From Catonella sp963539695 (lineage in GTDB: Bacteria; Bacillota; Clostridia; Lachnospirales; Lachnospiraceae): 64,000 bases of DNA. The translations under genes were made by a program, and so were the position numbers. Numbering within the stretch: position 1 is the stretch's first letter; each line of letters starts with the position of its first letter. The notes beneath the pieces were generated by a model, which searched no databases, was not told the DNA's origin, and saw only the letters and a list, made by a program, of their open reading frames with translations. This document shows, piece by piece, positions 55,619 through 63,873 of this stretch. The stretch covers positions 1-64,000 of the forward strand of contig CAUTOC010000006.1 of the NCBI GenBank assembly GCA_963539695.1. The letters are read 5' to 3'.

Positions 55619-56195
55619 AGAGAAATATAAGCAGGCATTTTCGGGACTTAGGATTTCAGATGAGACAAATTTGGAAACAACAAAAAAAGCTTATGCAGAT
55701 AAGAAGAAAAAATTATATCGGATGGCAGCCGGCTTTGCAGCTTGCGTGGTTTTATTTACTGCATCAGGAACAGCGTATGCGGCAGATATAGGTGGTATTA
55801 GAAGTATAATTAAAGTTTGGATACAAGGTGAACAGACAGACGCTACAGTTAATTTCGGAGATGGAACATATACAATGGAGTATACAGACGGCGAAGGAAT
55901 AAAGTGTCAGCAATTTGGCGGAGGATGTGAAATTGAGGACGATGGAAGTGAAAGACCATTAACGAAAGAAGAGCTTATGGATAATCTTAACTCTCCTGAG
56001 GTGGTATATGAAAAAGATGGTTCTGTTTGGGTTTACTATTTTGAACAGAAAATCAACATAACAGATAAATTTAAAGATAATATCTGTTATTTAAAGCTTG
56101 TTAGGGAAGATGAAACTTTGTATATGACAATTAAGTATAAGAATGGTTTTACAACCAGTTATAATGAGCATCCAAATCCTTCGTTATTTGAGTAA
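55608..56195 (+). CDS. Probable anti-sigma factor (single-pass membrane protein)
   Basis: A 195-aa protein with a short cytoplasmic, charged N-terminus (~1-38), one hydrophobic segment (MAAGFAACVVLFTASGTAYA) and a ~130-residue outside domain of unknown fold (GTYTMEYTDGEGIK, then LYMTIKYKNGF). It is cotranscribed with, and translationally coupled to, the ECF factor, the normal arrangement for its membrane-held antagonist. No ZAS-type HxxxCxxC motif is seen, so the family is not the classic zinc anti-sigma type. Confidence 0.75.
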   Translation: MTNKEKYKQAFSGLRISDETNLETTKKAYADKKKKLYRMAAGFAACVVLFTASGTAYAADIGGIRSIIKVWIQGEQTDATVNFGDGTYTMEYTDGEGIKCQQFGGGCEIEDDGSERPLTKEELMDNLNSPEVVYEKDGSVWVYYFEQKINITDKFKDNICYLKLVREDETLYMTIKYKNGFTTSYNEHPNPSLFE

Positions 56196-56315
56196 AGGAA
56201 GCGGGGAATGGTTATTTTATGAAATTTAACTTGGAATGTAAATAAAGCTTGTTATAAATTCTCTTGACTTTGCCACCGTACCTTATTATAATAGGTTTCG
56301 GTGGCAAAGCCATTT

Positions 56316-56387
56316 GTTCCCTTAGTTAAATGGATATAACAATAGCCTCCTAAGCTGTAGTTGTGGGTTCGATTCCCGCAGGGAACA
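56316..56387 (+). tRNA. tRNA-Arg (anticodon CCT)
   Basis: A 72-nt cloverleaf. The acceptor stem GTTCCCT pairs with AGGGAAC, followed by discriminator A. The anticodon stem ATAGC/GCTGT carries loop CTCCTAA with anticodon CCT, and the T-arm is GTGGG-TTCGATT-CCCGC. The CCA end is not encoded. tRNA-Arg genes are common integration sites for mobile elements, and element remnants follow directly. Confidence 0.95.
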
Positions 56388-56398
56388 TCCATTTTAAG

Positions 56399-56431
56399 CG
56401 GTAATGACGACAAAATCATTACCGTTTTTTT
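56399..56431 (+). terminator. Terminator after tRNA-Arg
   Basis: CGGTAATGA (56399-56407) pairs with TCATTACCG (56416-56424), followed by seven Ts. Confidence 0.85.
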
Positions 56432-56483
56432 CATGCAAAAATAGCATTTTCGGTGACAGATTTGTCAGCGAAAATAATGTTTT

Positions 56484-57092
56484 GTCATCAGTCCAAATCT
56501 TGACCTGATAGTTGACATCCAGAAAAAAATGGCGGAAGGAAAGAATGGAGGCTATATCCGGTGGGCTAAAAAATACAATGTAAAACAGTTTGCAGAATCC
56601 ATACTTTTCTTAAAGAAGCATAACATCAGGGACTTAGAAACACTTAACAGAATGGTTGATGAAAGTTCTGCTAAGTACAATGAACGGCTCAAGACAATTA
56701 AAAATGCAGAAGAAAAAATGGCTGAAAATAAAATAATCAAAACAAGCATTATCAACTACTCAAAGACAATGGACACTTATATTGCTTACAGAAAATCAGG
56801 ATACAGCAAGAAATTTTATGAGGCACACAGGGATGAGATTACGCTCCACAAGGCAGCCAAAGAAACATTTTCAAAATTTCCTAAGTGCAAAATTCCAAAG
56901 GTAAAAGACCTTAATGAAGAGTTTAACAGGCTGCCTTTAGAGAAAAAAGAAGCCTACAGTAAATACAAGAAAATGAAAAAGGAAATGAGGGATTATCAGA
57001 CAGCAAAACAAAATGTGGATACATTCTATGCAAATGAAAAGAGCCTCAGAGCTGAAGAAGAACTAAAGAAAAAGAGACAGACACAGAGATAG
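56484..57092 (+). pseudogene. C-terminal remnant of a conjugative relaxase (MobA/VirD2-type)
   Basis: From about 56490 the frame reads NLDLIVDIQKKMAEGKNGGY, then IRWAKKYNVKQFAES, through to ATG-internal 56529 and the stop at 57092. This matches the C-terminal, coiled-coil and basic part of Firmicute ICE relaxases ('LVDIQ.K...GKg.GYe.WAK..NLK'). The catalytic N-terminal ~300 residues (Tyr, HxH) are missing and no ribosome site precedes it, so it is a remnant. Its place next to tRNA-Arg indicates a degraded integrative element. Confidence 0.75.
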
Positions 57093-57173
57093 ACAGACAG
57101 GGCAATCATCAGAATATAAACAGGTGACTGCCCTCTTCTATTATATTTTCAGCCTGTAAGAAATTTTTCAGCA

Positions 57174-57270
57174 CTCACGAAGTGAGGGTGTAGCTTGACA
57201 TCTTAGATGTCATTTTAAGGGGATTGGGGATGTTACCCAACAAGCAAAAATGCGCTCGTGTGTGTACGAG
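57174..57270. repeat. Cluster of four short hairpins (oriT-like)
   Basis: Within about 100 bp four inverted repeats occur: CTCAC/GTGAG (57174-57186), TGACATC/GATGTCA (57196-57212), TTGGG/CCCAA (57224-57240) and CTCGT/ACGAG (57255-57270). Dense hairpins like these are typical of conjugative transfer origins or replication regions; beside a relaxase remnant an old oriT is plausible but unproven. Confidence 0.4.
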
Positions 57271-57320
57271 GGCACTGCTTGCCAACTTGCACCACTGCTT
57301 ATATGAGGAGCCTAAAAGTG

Positions 57321-57410
57321 ATGAATTTGTTTAGAGAAAAAGTTAAAGCACAGTCTTTAATTTATGAAAATATACGAAGGGAAACAAAAATATGGATTAC
57401 AAGACAATAA
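57321..57410 (+). CDS. Possible 29-aa small peptide gene in ICE remnant
   Basis: ATG 57321, preceded by GAGGAG, opens MNLFREKVKAQSLIYENIRR and ends at 57410, overlapping the start of the next gene. It may be a translational-coupling leader for that gene; nothing more can be read from it. Confidence 0.3.
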   Translation: MNLFREKVKAQSLIYENIRRETKIWITRQ

Positions 57411-58117
57411 GGGATAAAATTGAGGATATGGCAAACGATGACTACAGAGATTTTATTAAGGCGGTTATAAGTTTGGAAAAAGGCATAAATGATGAGAATG
57501 CCTTAGACAAACTTTATGAATTCTATATGGAAAATGATTCAGCTAATCTGCTTAATGAAGAATTTGATGTAATGATTGAAGAGCTAAGAGAACAGGGACA
57601 GGTAAAAGATATTCCCTATATTAAGAAAGAAAAAGATGAACTTGTGGATATAGTAGGAAATATTGCAGGCAAGGTTGATGTAGTTGAAAGAGAAAATAAA
57701 AAAGGAGAATCATTTAAAGTTGTAAATTTCTCTGTTGTATCAAATGACAGTCTGGGCAATAAAGTATATCACAACTGCTCTGCCTATGGAGAAAAAGGCG
57801 ATATATCTAAAAATTTTAAGCAGGGGGATTTTGTGAAGATATTCGGTCAGGTTAGGACTTCTGCTGACGACAGCGGTAAAGAACATAGGAATATAAATAT
57901 ACTTTCATCAAAGCTCTTAAAGGCTAAGGAACAAAATAAGGAGATAACTGCTACATCAGACAAAGAGAAGCTTAACAATGGCATTATGGGAAGGGAAAAA
58001 ACAGAGAGAGCATCTGTAAAGGATGCCATTAAGAAGTATAAGGGTAAAGATAAGGGAATGCCACAGTCCAGGAAAGAAATAATAAAGGAAATGAAAGATA
58101 AATATCTTATTGATTAG
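57392..58117 (+). CDS. ICE-associated protein with OB-fold (single-stranded DNA-binding-like)
   Basis: A 241-aa protein: an acidic helical N-terminus (~1-85), then an OB-fold-like stretch (VGNIAGKVDVVERENKKGES, then FKVVNFSVVSNDSLG, FVKIFGQVRTS, HRNINILSSKLL) similar to SSB folds, and a basic C-terminal tail. Such SSB-like proteins are carried by integrative conjugative elements to protect transferred single strands. AAGGG precedes the start. It ends the remnant region next to the tRNA. Family assignment is by appearance only. Confidence 0.6.
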   Translation: MDYKTIRDKIEDMANDDYRDFIKAVISLEKGINDENALDKLYEFYMENDSANLLNEEFDVMIEELREQGQVKDIPYIKKEKDELVDIVGNIAGKVDVVERENKKGESFKVVNFSVVSNDSLGNKVYHNCSAYGEKGDISKNFKQGDFVKIFGQVRTSADDSGKEHRNINILSSKLLKAKEQNKEITATSDKEKLNNGIMGREKTERASVKDAIKKYKGKDKGMPQSRKEIIKEMKDKYLID

Positions 58118-58199
58118 TTAATCACAATCAACTTATATACAGTAATTGATTGCTTGACAATAAAAATGAGATGATGATATTCTTAGGATAATATAACTA

Positions 58200-58218
58200 C
58201 TTGAAAAAGTACTTCAAG
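58200..58218. promoter_or_regulatory. Inverted repeat before the regulator gene
   Basis: CTTGAA (58200-58205) and TTCAAG (58213-58218) flank seven bases, ending 16 bp before the regulator start. It may be an autoregulatory site or a weak hairpin. Confidence 0.3.
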
Positions 58219-58234
58219 CATAGGGGGGATTTCA

Positions 58235-60061
58235 ATGAAAGAACTCACAATTGGAAATCTTATAGAGTATCAGATAAAGAAAAAAAGTGTAAGTATTGAT
58301 AAGCTGGTTGAAGGTCTATGCTCTACTACATCACTTAAACGTCTTATTAATGGCGATACCAGACAAAGCTTTTTTCTAGTTGAAAGAATATTGGAAAGAC
58401 TGGGTGTGTCAGTAAATAAGGTTTCTCTTTTACATAATGAAAATGATGACAGATTATTCATTATGAGGGAAATGATAAGCAAACTATTAGCTGATAGAGC
58501 CTATACTAAAGCAGAATTTATTTTAACAGAATATAAAGAAATTGCTGATTTAAGCAATCCGCTTCAGTTACAGTATGTCATTGAGGCAGAGGGAGTAATT
58601 CAGCTTGAATGCTATGAAAAGCATGAGGAAGCTTTGGAGCTGTTTAATAAAGCTCAAAAGATCATACTGGGTAAATTTGAAATGGATAAGCTGCATGAGT
58701 TTGTGCTGGGTGAAGAGGAAATAATATTGCTGATGCTTATACTTAATGAAGAAATGAAGGTTAAGAATAAAAATATAAGCATTTATGCGAGACAGTTATT
58801 AGATTATGTAGAGAAACAGTTTGAGGATGAAGAAGTAAAAACAAATATCTACACCAAACTGGCATGGATACTTGGTGAAAGTGCTATAAGGAATAAAAAG
58901 TACGAAGATGCTTTGGAATTTACCCTAAACGGAATCAATGCTTTGACAGATAACGGTTTACTGCTGCATTTGCCACAATTCTTAGACAGACTTTTATTCC
59001 TGACAAAGGACAGGGATGAGAATATGTACAGGTCGTGGAAGAGAAAAAGAGATGCCCTAAAGGAACTTTATTTAGAATATAATGAGCCGTGGGAAACTGA
59101 GGATATAAGACTTTGGGAAAGTTACAGGCAAAACAGCGTATATCTGATATCAGAGTTTTTAAAAGATGAAAGAGATTTGGCTGAGTATACCCAAGAAGAA
59201 CTTGCAGAAGCCGTAGGAATAGACATTAAAACCATATCTAGGATAGAAAATGGTAAGTCAACCCCTAAAAAAGGCACATTTACTTACATAAAAGAGCACT
59301 TTGATATTGAGATAGAAAGCTTTCAGACAAGGCTTACAGTTGATAATTTATCTTTACTTGAAATGGAAAGAGATATCTCAAGGTTATCATCTAAACACAG
59401 ATATGAAGAAGCAGAAAGTCTGTTTAAGTCTTTAAAGAAACAGCTTTCTATGGAGAGTAGGATAAACAGGCAGTATGTGGCATTTATGGAGGAACTTTTT
59501 GATAGTGTATTTAAAAGAAAGACTACAGAAGAGGTATTAGCTAATTTAGAAAAGGCATTTTTAATAACAAGAACAGATAAACATCTTGAGAATCTGGGGA
59601 GATTTGTAACTACAGATTTAGAGGCTAAGATAGTAAATATGATGGCTATATGTTATGAAAAACTTGGTGATAGAAATAAGAGTATTAAGTTACTGGAAAA
59701 ACTAAAAGAAGGTTATGAAAAAAGTAGTGTTACTAAAAGGTATCATAGAATACTTCTGGGATTATTATATATAAACCTATGTACTTATCATGAGGAAATT
59801 AATAGATTCAAGGATGCAATTAATATGGCTGATAAAGCTATTAAATATTATATTAGGTGCAATAGAGGAGATAATTTAGGATTTTTGGTTGAAGAAAAAA
59901 CATATATAATTGATAGGATGACTAATGATAATTCAAAAAGTAACCTTAAATATATTCAAAGTTTTAGATTAATGGAATTGATGAAGGCGAGCGAAAATGA
60001 AAAAGCCCCTTTAAGAGAGGCTTATAAGACTTGGTATGGGGAAGATATAGAAAGAGATTAA
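58235..60061 (+). CDS. Double-HTH, TPR-type transcriptional regulator (RRNPP-like)
   Basis: A 608-aa regulator. The N-terminal ~65 residues are an XRE-like HTH (LTIGNLIEYQIKKKSVSIDK, ending KRLINGD). A second, clearer HTH lies at about 318-360 (YTQEELAEAVGIDIKTISRI, then ENGKSTP). The remaining helical segments, such as about 75-300 and 385-590, look like TPR/helical-repeat arrays (AEFILTEYKEIADLSNP, AINMADKAIKYYIRC). HTH plus TPR arrays are the layout of RRNPP peptide-responsive regulators (PlcR, NprR, TprA). GGGGGG precedes the ATG. Its end overlaps a convergent small exported-peptide gene, and RiPP genes follow. Two HTHs in one chain is unusual for classic RRNPP members. Confidence 0.8.
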   Translation: MKELTIGNLIEYQIKKKSVSIDKLVEGLCSTTSLKRLINGDTRQSFFLVERILERLGVSVNKVSLLHNENDDRLFIMREMISKLLADRAYTKAEFILTEYKEIADLSNPLQLQYVIEAEGVIQLECYEKHEEALELFNKAQKIILGKFEMDKLHEFVLGEEEIILLMLILNEEMKVKNKNISIYARQLLDYVEKQFEDEEVKTNIYTKLAWILGESAIRNKKYEDALEFTLNGINALTDNGLLLHLPQFLDRLLFLTKDRDENMYRSWKRKRDALKELYLEYNEPWETEDIRLWESYRQNSVYLISEFLKDERDLAEYTQEELAEAVGIDIKTISRIENGKSTPKKGTFTYIKEHFDIEIESFQTRLTVDNLSLLEMERDISRLSSKHRYEEAESLFKSLKKQLSMESRINRQYVAFMEELFDSVFKRKTTEEVLANLEKAFLITRTDKHLENLGRFVTTDLEAKIVNMMAICYEKLGDRNKSIKLLEKLKEGYEKSSVTKRYHRILLGLLYINLCTYHEEINRFKDAINMADKAIKYYIRCNRGDNLGFLVEEKTYIIDRMTNDNSKSNLKYIQSFRLMELMKASENEKAPLREAYKTWYGEDIERD

Positions 60062-60222
60062 TACACATTTGTCTTTTTGGGGGTATTGGGTATAGAAAAT
60101 GGCTTGAAATATGTTTTCGTATAAGATTTATTTATATTAGTATTTAGATTAATACCGATGGTACTTGACAAAAATCCGAACAACATTAAAGTTAAAACAA
60201 CGTTTCTAAAATTTTTTTTCAT
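60058..60222 (-). CDS. Small exported peptide, candidate pheromone precursor
   Basis: A 54-aa frame starting at ATG 60222 (minus strand) with GGAGG nine bases upstream (complement at 60232-60236). It reads MKKNFRNVVLTLMLFGFLSS and ends KPFSIPNTPKKTNVY: a basic start, a hydrophobic core, then a polar tail. This is the form of Phr/PapR-type precursors, which are exported and trimmed to a short C-terminal signal. It is convergent with the TPR regulator and overlaps its last four bases. The family resemblance is in layout only. A longer upstream start (60288) lacks a ribosome site and would cross a hairpin. Confidence 0.6.
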   Translation of the reverse strand: MKKNFRNVVLTLMLFGFLSSTIGINLNTNINKSYTKTYFKPFSIPNTPKKTNVY

Positions 60223-60276
60223 AATGAAAAACCTCCATAAATTTGATGAGGAAATCATATTATGGATAGACTTAAT

Positions 60277-60330
60277 CCACCATACCAAAACTTGAGATTA
60301 AAAAAACAGGTTTTGGTATGGTGGTTTTTT
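60277..60330 (+). terminator. 15-bp perfect inverted repeat with T-run at the start of lanB
   Basis: CCACCATACCAAAAC (60277-60291) and its exact complement (60310-60324) are followed by TTTTTT. It acts as a terminator for transcripts arriving from the regulator side. The right arm contains the first possible ATG of the dehydratase gene, so it may also be an operator or attenuator for that gene. Confidence 0.7.
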
Positions 60331-63011
60331 ATCATAAGTGTATGATTGCAATATCAGCTGATGAAATATTTAGCTCAAACAATTTAATAGAAACTATTGA
60401 GAAAATTCTTGAAGAAGAATATATAAGAAAAATATTATTTTTTAATAATTCATCAATTATGAAAGAATGGGAAAAGGATAAATCAGCAGGAATAGCAGAA
60501 AGCATTTCAAAGTACATAATAAGGATGGCTAGCAGAACTACAATAAACCAGCTGTTTGGAGTTATAGTTGCTGATGGTGCAAAGGAATCTGAAGAATATT
60601 TTTTATCTAGAGAATATATAAGAGAGTTTATTATAAGTAAAATTTCAGAAAATTATAATAATAAATTTATATGTTATAAATTAGGAAATTTAGTAAAAAA
60701 TGAAATAGATAGATATTGTATTTATACATATATGAATGGAACCAGAAAATTGCTTGTAATTCAAAAAAAGACAGTAGTGGGAAAGCTTCTTTCGCTTATT
60801 GATAATAAGGAAGTTTCTGGCGATAAAATTTATGACTTTATGAAGTCTAATGGTATAAGTGAGAACATAGCAAAAAACATAATCAAAGACTTTATTATAA
60901 ATAGAATTATTGCAACAAATTTTGATTTAGAAGATAATATATTTGAAAAAAGCCTGTTGTCAGGTGAAATAATAAGACTGCTTGATGATAATGAAATAAA
61001 GAAAATTGCTAAACTTGAAAATAAGATAGACAATCTAAGTGCTATGGAATTAGATGAATATGCTGAAAGTTTAGAATCCATAAATAGTATTGCAGATAAG
61101 CTGTTAGGTAAAAATATACAGTTTAGGATCGTGACTGGTTATAGCAAGAAAAAATTGGACTTCCCTTCTGATAAAGCATTTAATATGGGTAAAAGGATGA
61201 AATCCCTGTTTACAGCTTTGGGCAGTATAGAGCCATCATATATAAAATTAAAAAAATTTGAAAGTATGTTTCAAGAAAAATATGGGCTTTTTCAGGGTGT
61301 TTCTTTTCATGAGTCATTGGATTTATACAGGGGCATTAATAATACCGAGGATGAAGATAAAAGAAGCGAAAAATTACTTGTATGGTTTGAAAGTAAAGTT
61401 AATGAGGCTAATGAATTTAACGCGAAAGAAGTTGTTTTAACAGATAGCGATTTGGATGAGATTATTGAAATATGTGGAAATATAAAAAGAAGTAAGGAGG
61501 TAGTTTTTGACTTTAAGTATCAGAGGTCTGGAAAAGAGATAATTGCTACAGATATTAGTTTTACTTTCCATAATGCGTTATTTGAAGCTTACTTGGAAGA
61601 TGAGCTAATGGATAATGATTGTGGAAATGATTATATATACTATTGCCCTAGATATTTATCAGATATAGGTTGGATTAGAAGAAAGGTAAAAAGGAGAATC
61701 AGAATAGATAGTACAGGTGAATTAGAAACAGACATATGTGATATATTATTGGTGGCAGATTATGCCGGTATACACATGATAGACAAAAAAAGTGGAGATG
61801 AGATTTTTCCTATAAATCCAACTATGAAGGGGTTTGATTACCAAATAGAGAGTGATGTAGTAGAATTCCTTGATGCATTTGGCAAGTATAAAAGTAAATT
61901 GCCATCAACAAGAATACCGATTGAGTTCAACAAACATAATATTATTCCCAGAATAAGATATAAAAATGTTGTTGTGTCACCAAAAAAATGGATAATCAGA
62001 ACTGACAAGTTTACTTCATTAACGATAGATGAAGTATTTGAAAAATATAATATAGACAGATATGTGTATTGGCTTAACGAAAACGGTGAGAAAAAATATT
62101 TAGATTTAACGTCATTTTTATCAAAAAAATGGCTGAAATCTTATTCTAAAACTCATACATATATTATATTGGCTGAAATGTGGAAAGACGCTCAATTTAC
62201 AGAATGTATAATTGATATAAAATTTGAAAAGGAAATGGAGAAAGCATATTATAATTTTTATAAAGAAACTCCAGATCAGCTTTCTAAAAGTAAATATTTA
62301 TCTTGGCATATTTTTTATAATGCAGAAAAACTAGAAATTATAAAATCTAAGCTTTATGAGTATTTGACAAGTAGTAACTGTAGATATTTTTTCATATATT
62401 ATATTGAAGATGGCAGCAATGTGATAAGGCTCAGGATAAAAGAAGATGTATTTGAAAGTACATATAAATTTATGTATGAACTAAAAGATAGCAGCACTAT
62501 AATTAATTTCAAATTATGCACCTATGAACCTGAAACAGTGCGTTATGGAGGAATTACTTATATTAATGAGATTGAAGATTTATTTGAAAAGGAGGCTGAG
62601 GCAGCAATAAAACTTGTAACTAATATGGACAGACAAGCACTTATTATAAGACAGGTAGCTGTAATATCAAGCATGCTGGAAAATACTCTGGAATTTAATA
62701 AAAGAAAAGAGTTCATAAAAAGATATAGTAAGTATTCGGAGGAATCAAAACTCTTCTATAAAAGGAATAAAGCAATCATATTAAAGGATATAAAGACATA
62801 TAATGAAAGTACAGGCGTAGAAACTAAGTATATTGATAATAAGATCAAAATTATACTTGAAAAAATCAGCAGAGAGAATGACGAAATATATGTTTGGTAC
62901 ATTTTGTCATCTCTAATACACATGAGGCTGAATAGATTTACAGGAATATCAAAAGAAAATGAAAGGCTTAGTTTTGATATTTTACAATATTACTACAAGG
63001 AGATTAAATAA
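60318..63011 (+). CDS. Lantibiotic dehydratase (LanB-type), RiPP biosynthesis
   Basis: An ~890-aa class I dehydratase, which glutamylates Ser/Thr of a precursor using glutamyl-tRNA and then eliminates glutamate. The N-terminal domain shows SISKYIIRMASRTTINQLFG (the 'R...R.TpfGlF' region) and KKFESMFQEKYGLFQGVSFH, with a D..RG motif after. The C-terminal ~280 residues match the SpaB_C elimination domain (LSWHIFYN, FFIYYIEDGSNVIRLRIK, ending YEPETVRYGGI). The first ATG (60318) lies inside a hairpin arm; ATG 60342 (MIAISADEIF) is likelier, though no good ribosome site precedes either. The TPF motif is changed (RTTINQLFG). Precursor peptide not seen in the window. Confidence 0.82.
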   Translation: MVVFYHKCMIAISADEIFSSNNLIETIEKILEEEYIRKILFFNNSSIMKEWEKDKSAGIAESISKYIIRMASRTTINQLFGVIVADGAKESEEYFLSREYIREFIISKISENYNNKFICYKLGNLVKNEIDRYCIYTYMNGTRKLLVIQKKTVVGKLLSLIDNKEVSGDKIYDFMKSNGISENIAKNIIKDFIINRIIATNFDLEDNIFEKSLLSGEIIRLLDDNEIKKIAKLENKIDNLSAMELDEYAESLESINSIADKLLGKNIQFRIVTGYSKKKLDFPSDKAFNMGKRMKSLFTALGSIEPSYIKLKKFESMFQEKYGLFQGVSFHESLDLYRGINNTEDEDKRSEKLLVWFESKVNEANEFNAKEVVLTDSDLDEIIEICGNIKRSKEVVFDFKYQRSGKEIIATDISFTFHNALFEAYLEDELMDNDCGNDYIYYCPRYLSDIGWIRRKVKRRIRIDSTGELETDICDILLVADYAGIHMIDKKSGDEIFPINPTMKGFDYQIESDVVEFLDAFGKYKSKLPSTRIPIEFNKHNIIPRIRYKNVVVSPKKWIIRTDKFTSLTIDEVFEKYNIDRYVYWLNENGEKKYLDLTSFLSKKWLKSYSKTHTYIILAEMWKDAQFTECIIDIKFEKEMEKAYYNFYKETPDQLSKSKYLSWHIFYNAEKLEIIKSKLYEYLTSSNCRYFFIYYIEDGSNVIRLRIKEDVFESTYKFMYELKDSSTIINFKLCTYEPETVRYGGITYINEIEDLFEKEAEAAIKLVTNMDRQALIIRQVAVISSMLENTLEFNKRKEFIKRYSKYSEESKLFYKRNKAIILKDIKTYNESTGVETKYIDNKIKIILEKISRENDEIYVWYILSSLIHMRLNRFTGISKENERLSFDILQYYYKEIK

Positions 63012-63012
63012 A

Positions 63013-63873
63013 ATGAATTTTGCACAGATAATATTTAACAGTGATATAGAATATTATAAAACTAAAATATTTGAATTGTTTGATACTGAAAAATATATGT
63101 TTATAGACAGAGAATACGATGGAGAACACAGAATAAGAATAAGAGGTATTTTAGGAGATGAAAATTATATCAGTGATATTTTAGGGAAGAAAAATGGATT
63201 TGTTTTTAGTACAGAGCCAGACGATTTCTTTGAAAATATTGAGCAATTTATTTTATATTGCAGCATACATAATATGCTGGATAAAGTGTGGTGTAAGCAT
63301 TATTTTGCTAACACTGCAAAACTTGAAGATGTAATAGGCTTTTGTAAAGAAATGGCTGAAAATATCACAGTAAAAAGTGATGAAGGATATAACTCACATT
63401 TTTCTCATTTTTGGGGCTTCTTTCATACATTGACACATTATCAGAAAACAAGAATTTTAAGAATTTTCCAAAAAAAGTATCAGAATATAAAAATTACAGA
63501 GTATCCTTTTGCCATAGATATTAAAACTCCCTTAAATACTATTGAGAAAATGATAACTATGGATAAGCTAAATTTCTTTTCTCCTCAAAGTATTAACAGA
63601 ATTGTTGAAAATGGGGAATTTGCTTCAAAAATACATGAACGCACAATAAGAAATGCAGCTGAGTCAGAGTTTTATAAATCTAAACATTATATTTTAAACA
63701 GGTGGTATTTAAATGCACTATATGTAGCTCTTATGCTTATGAATATACCGGTTATTGATAAATACTTTATAAATTATGTAATGGCAATGGAAAAATACCC
63801 GGTAGATGAAATATGTGAGATGTATTTAAAAACAGGAGAAGAAAAACTATGGAAAAGAGAAAATATAGTATAA
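63013..63873 (+). CDS. RiPP-cluster protein of unknown role, possibly related to SpaB_C/thiopeptide-type domains
   Basis: A 286-aa protein starting one base after the lanB stop (ATG 63013), so translationally coupled to it. I do not recognise a named family with confidence. The start (FAQIIFNSDIEYYKTKIFEL) and YDGEHRIRIRG resemble the small 'thiopeptide-type bacteriocin biosynthesis' domain found as a stand-alone partner of split dehydratases (like TbtC). SHFSHFWGFFHTLTHYQKTR could be its conserved helix. It is probably a modification or docking partner of the dehydratase. Confidence 0.65.
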   Translation: MNFAQIIFNSDIEYYKTKIFELFDTEKYMFIDREYDGEHRIRIRGILGDENYISDILGKKNGFVFSTEPDDFFENIEQFILYCSIHNMLDKVWCKHYFANTAKLEDVIGFCKEMAENITVKSDEGYNSHFSHFWGFFHTLTHYQKTRILRIFQKKYQNIKITEYPFAIDIKTPLNTIEKMITMDKLNFFSPQSINRIVENGEFASKIHERTIRNAAESEFYKSKHYILNRWYLNALYVALMLMNIPVIDKYFINYVMAMEKYPVDEICEMYLKTGEEKLWKRENIV

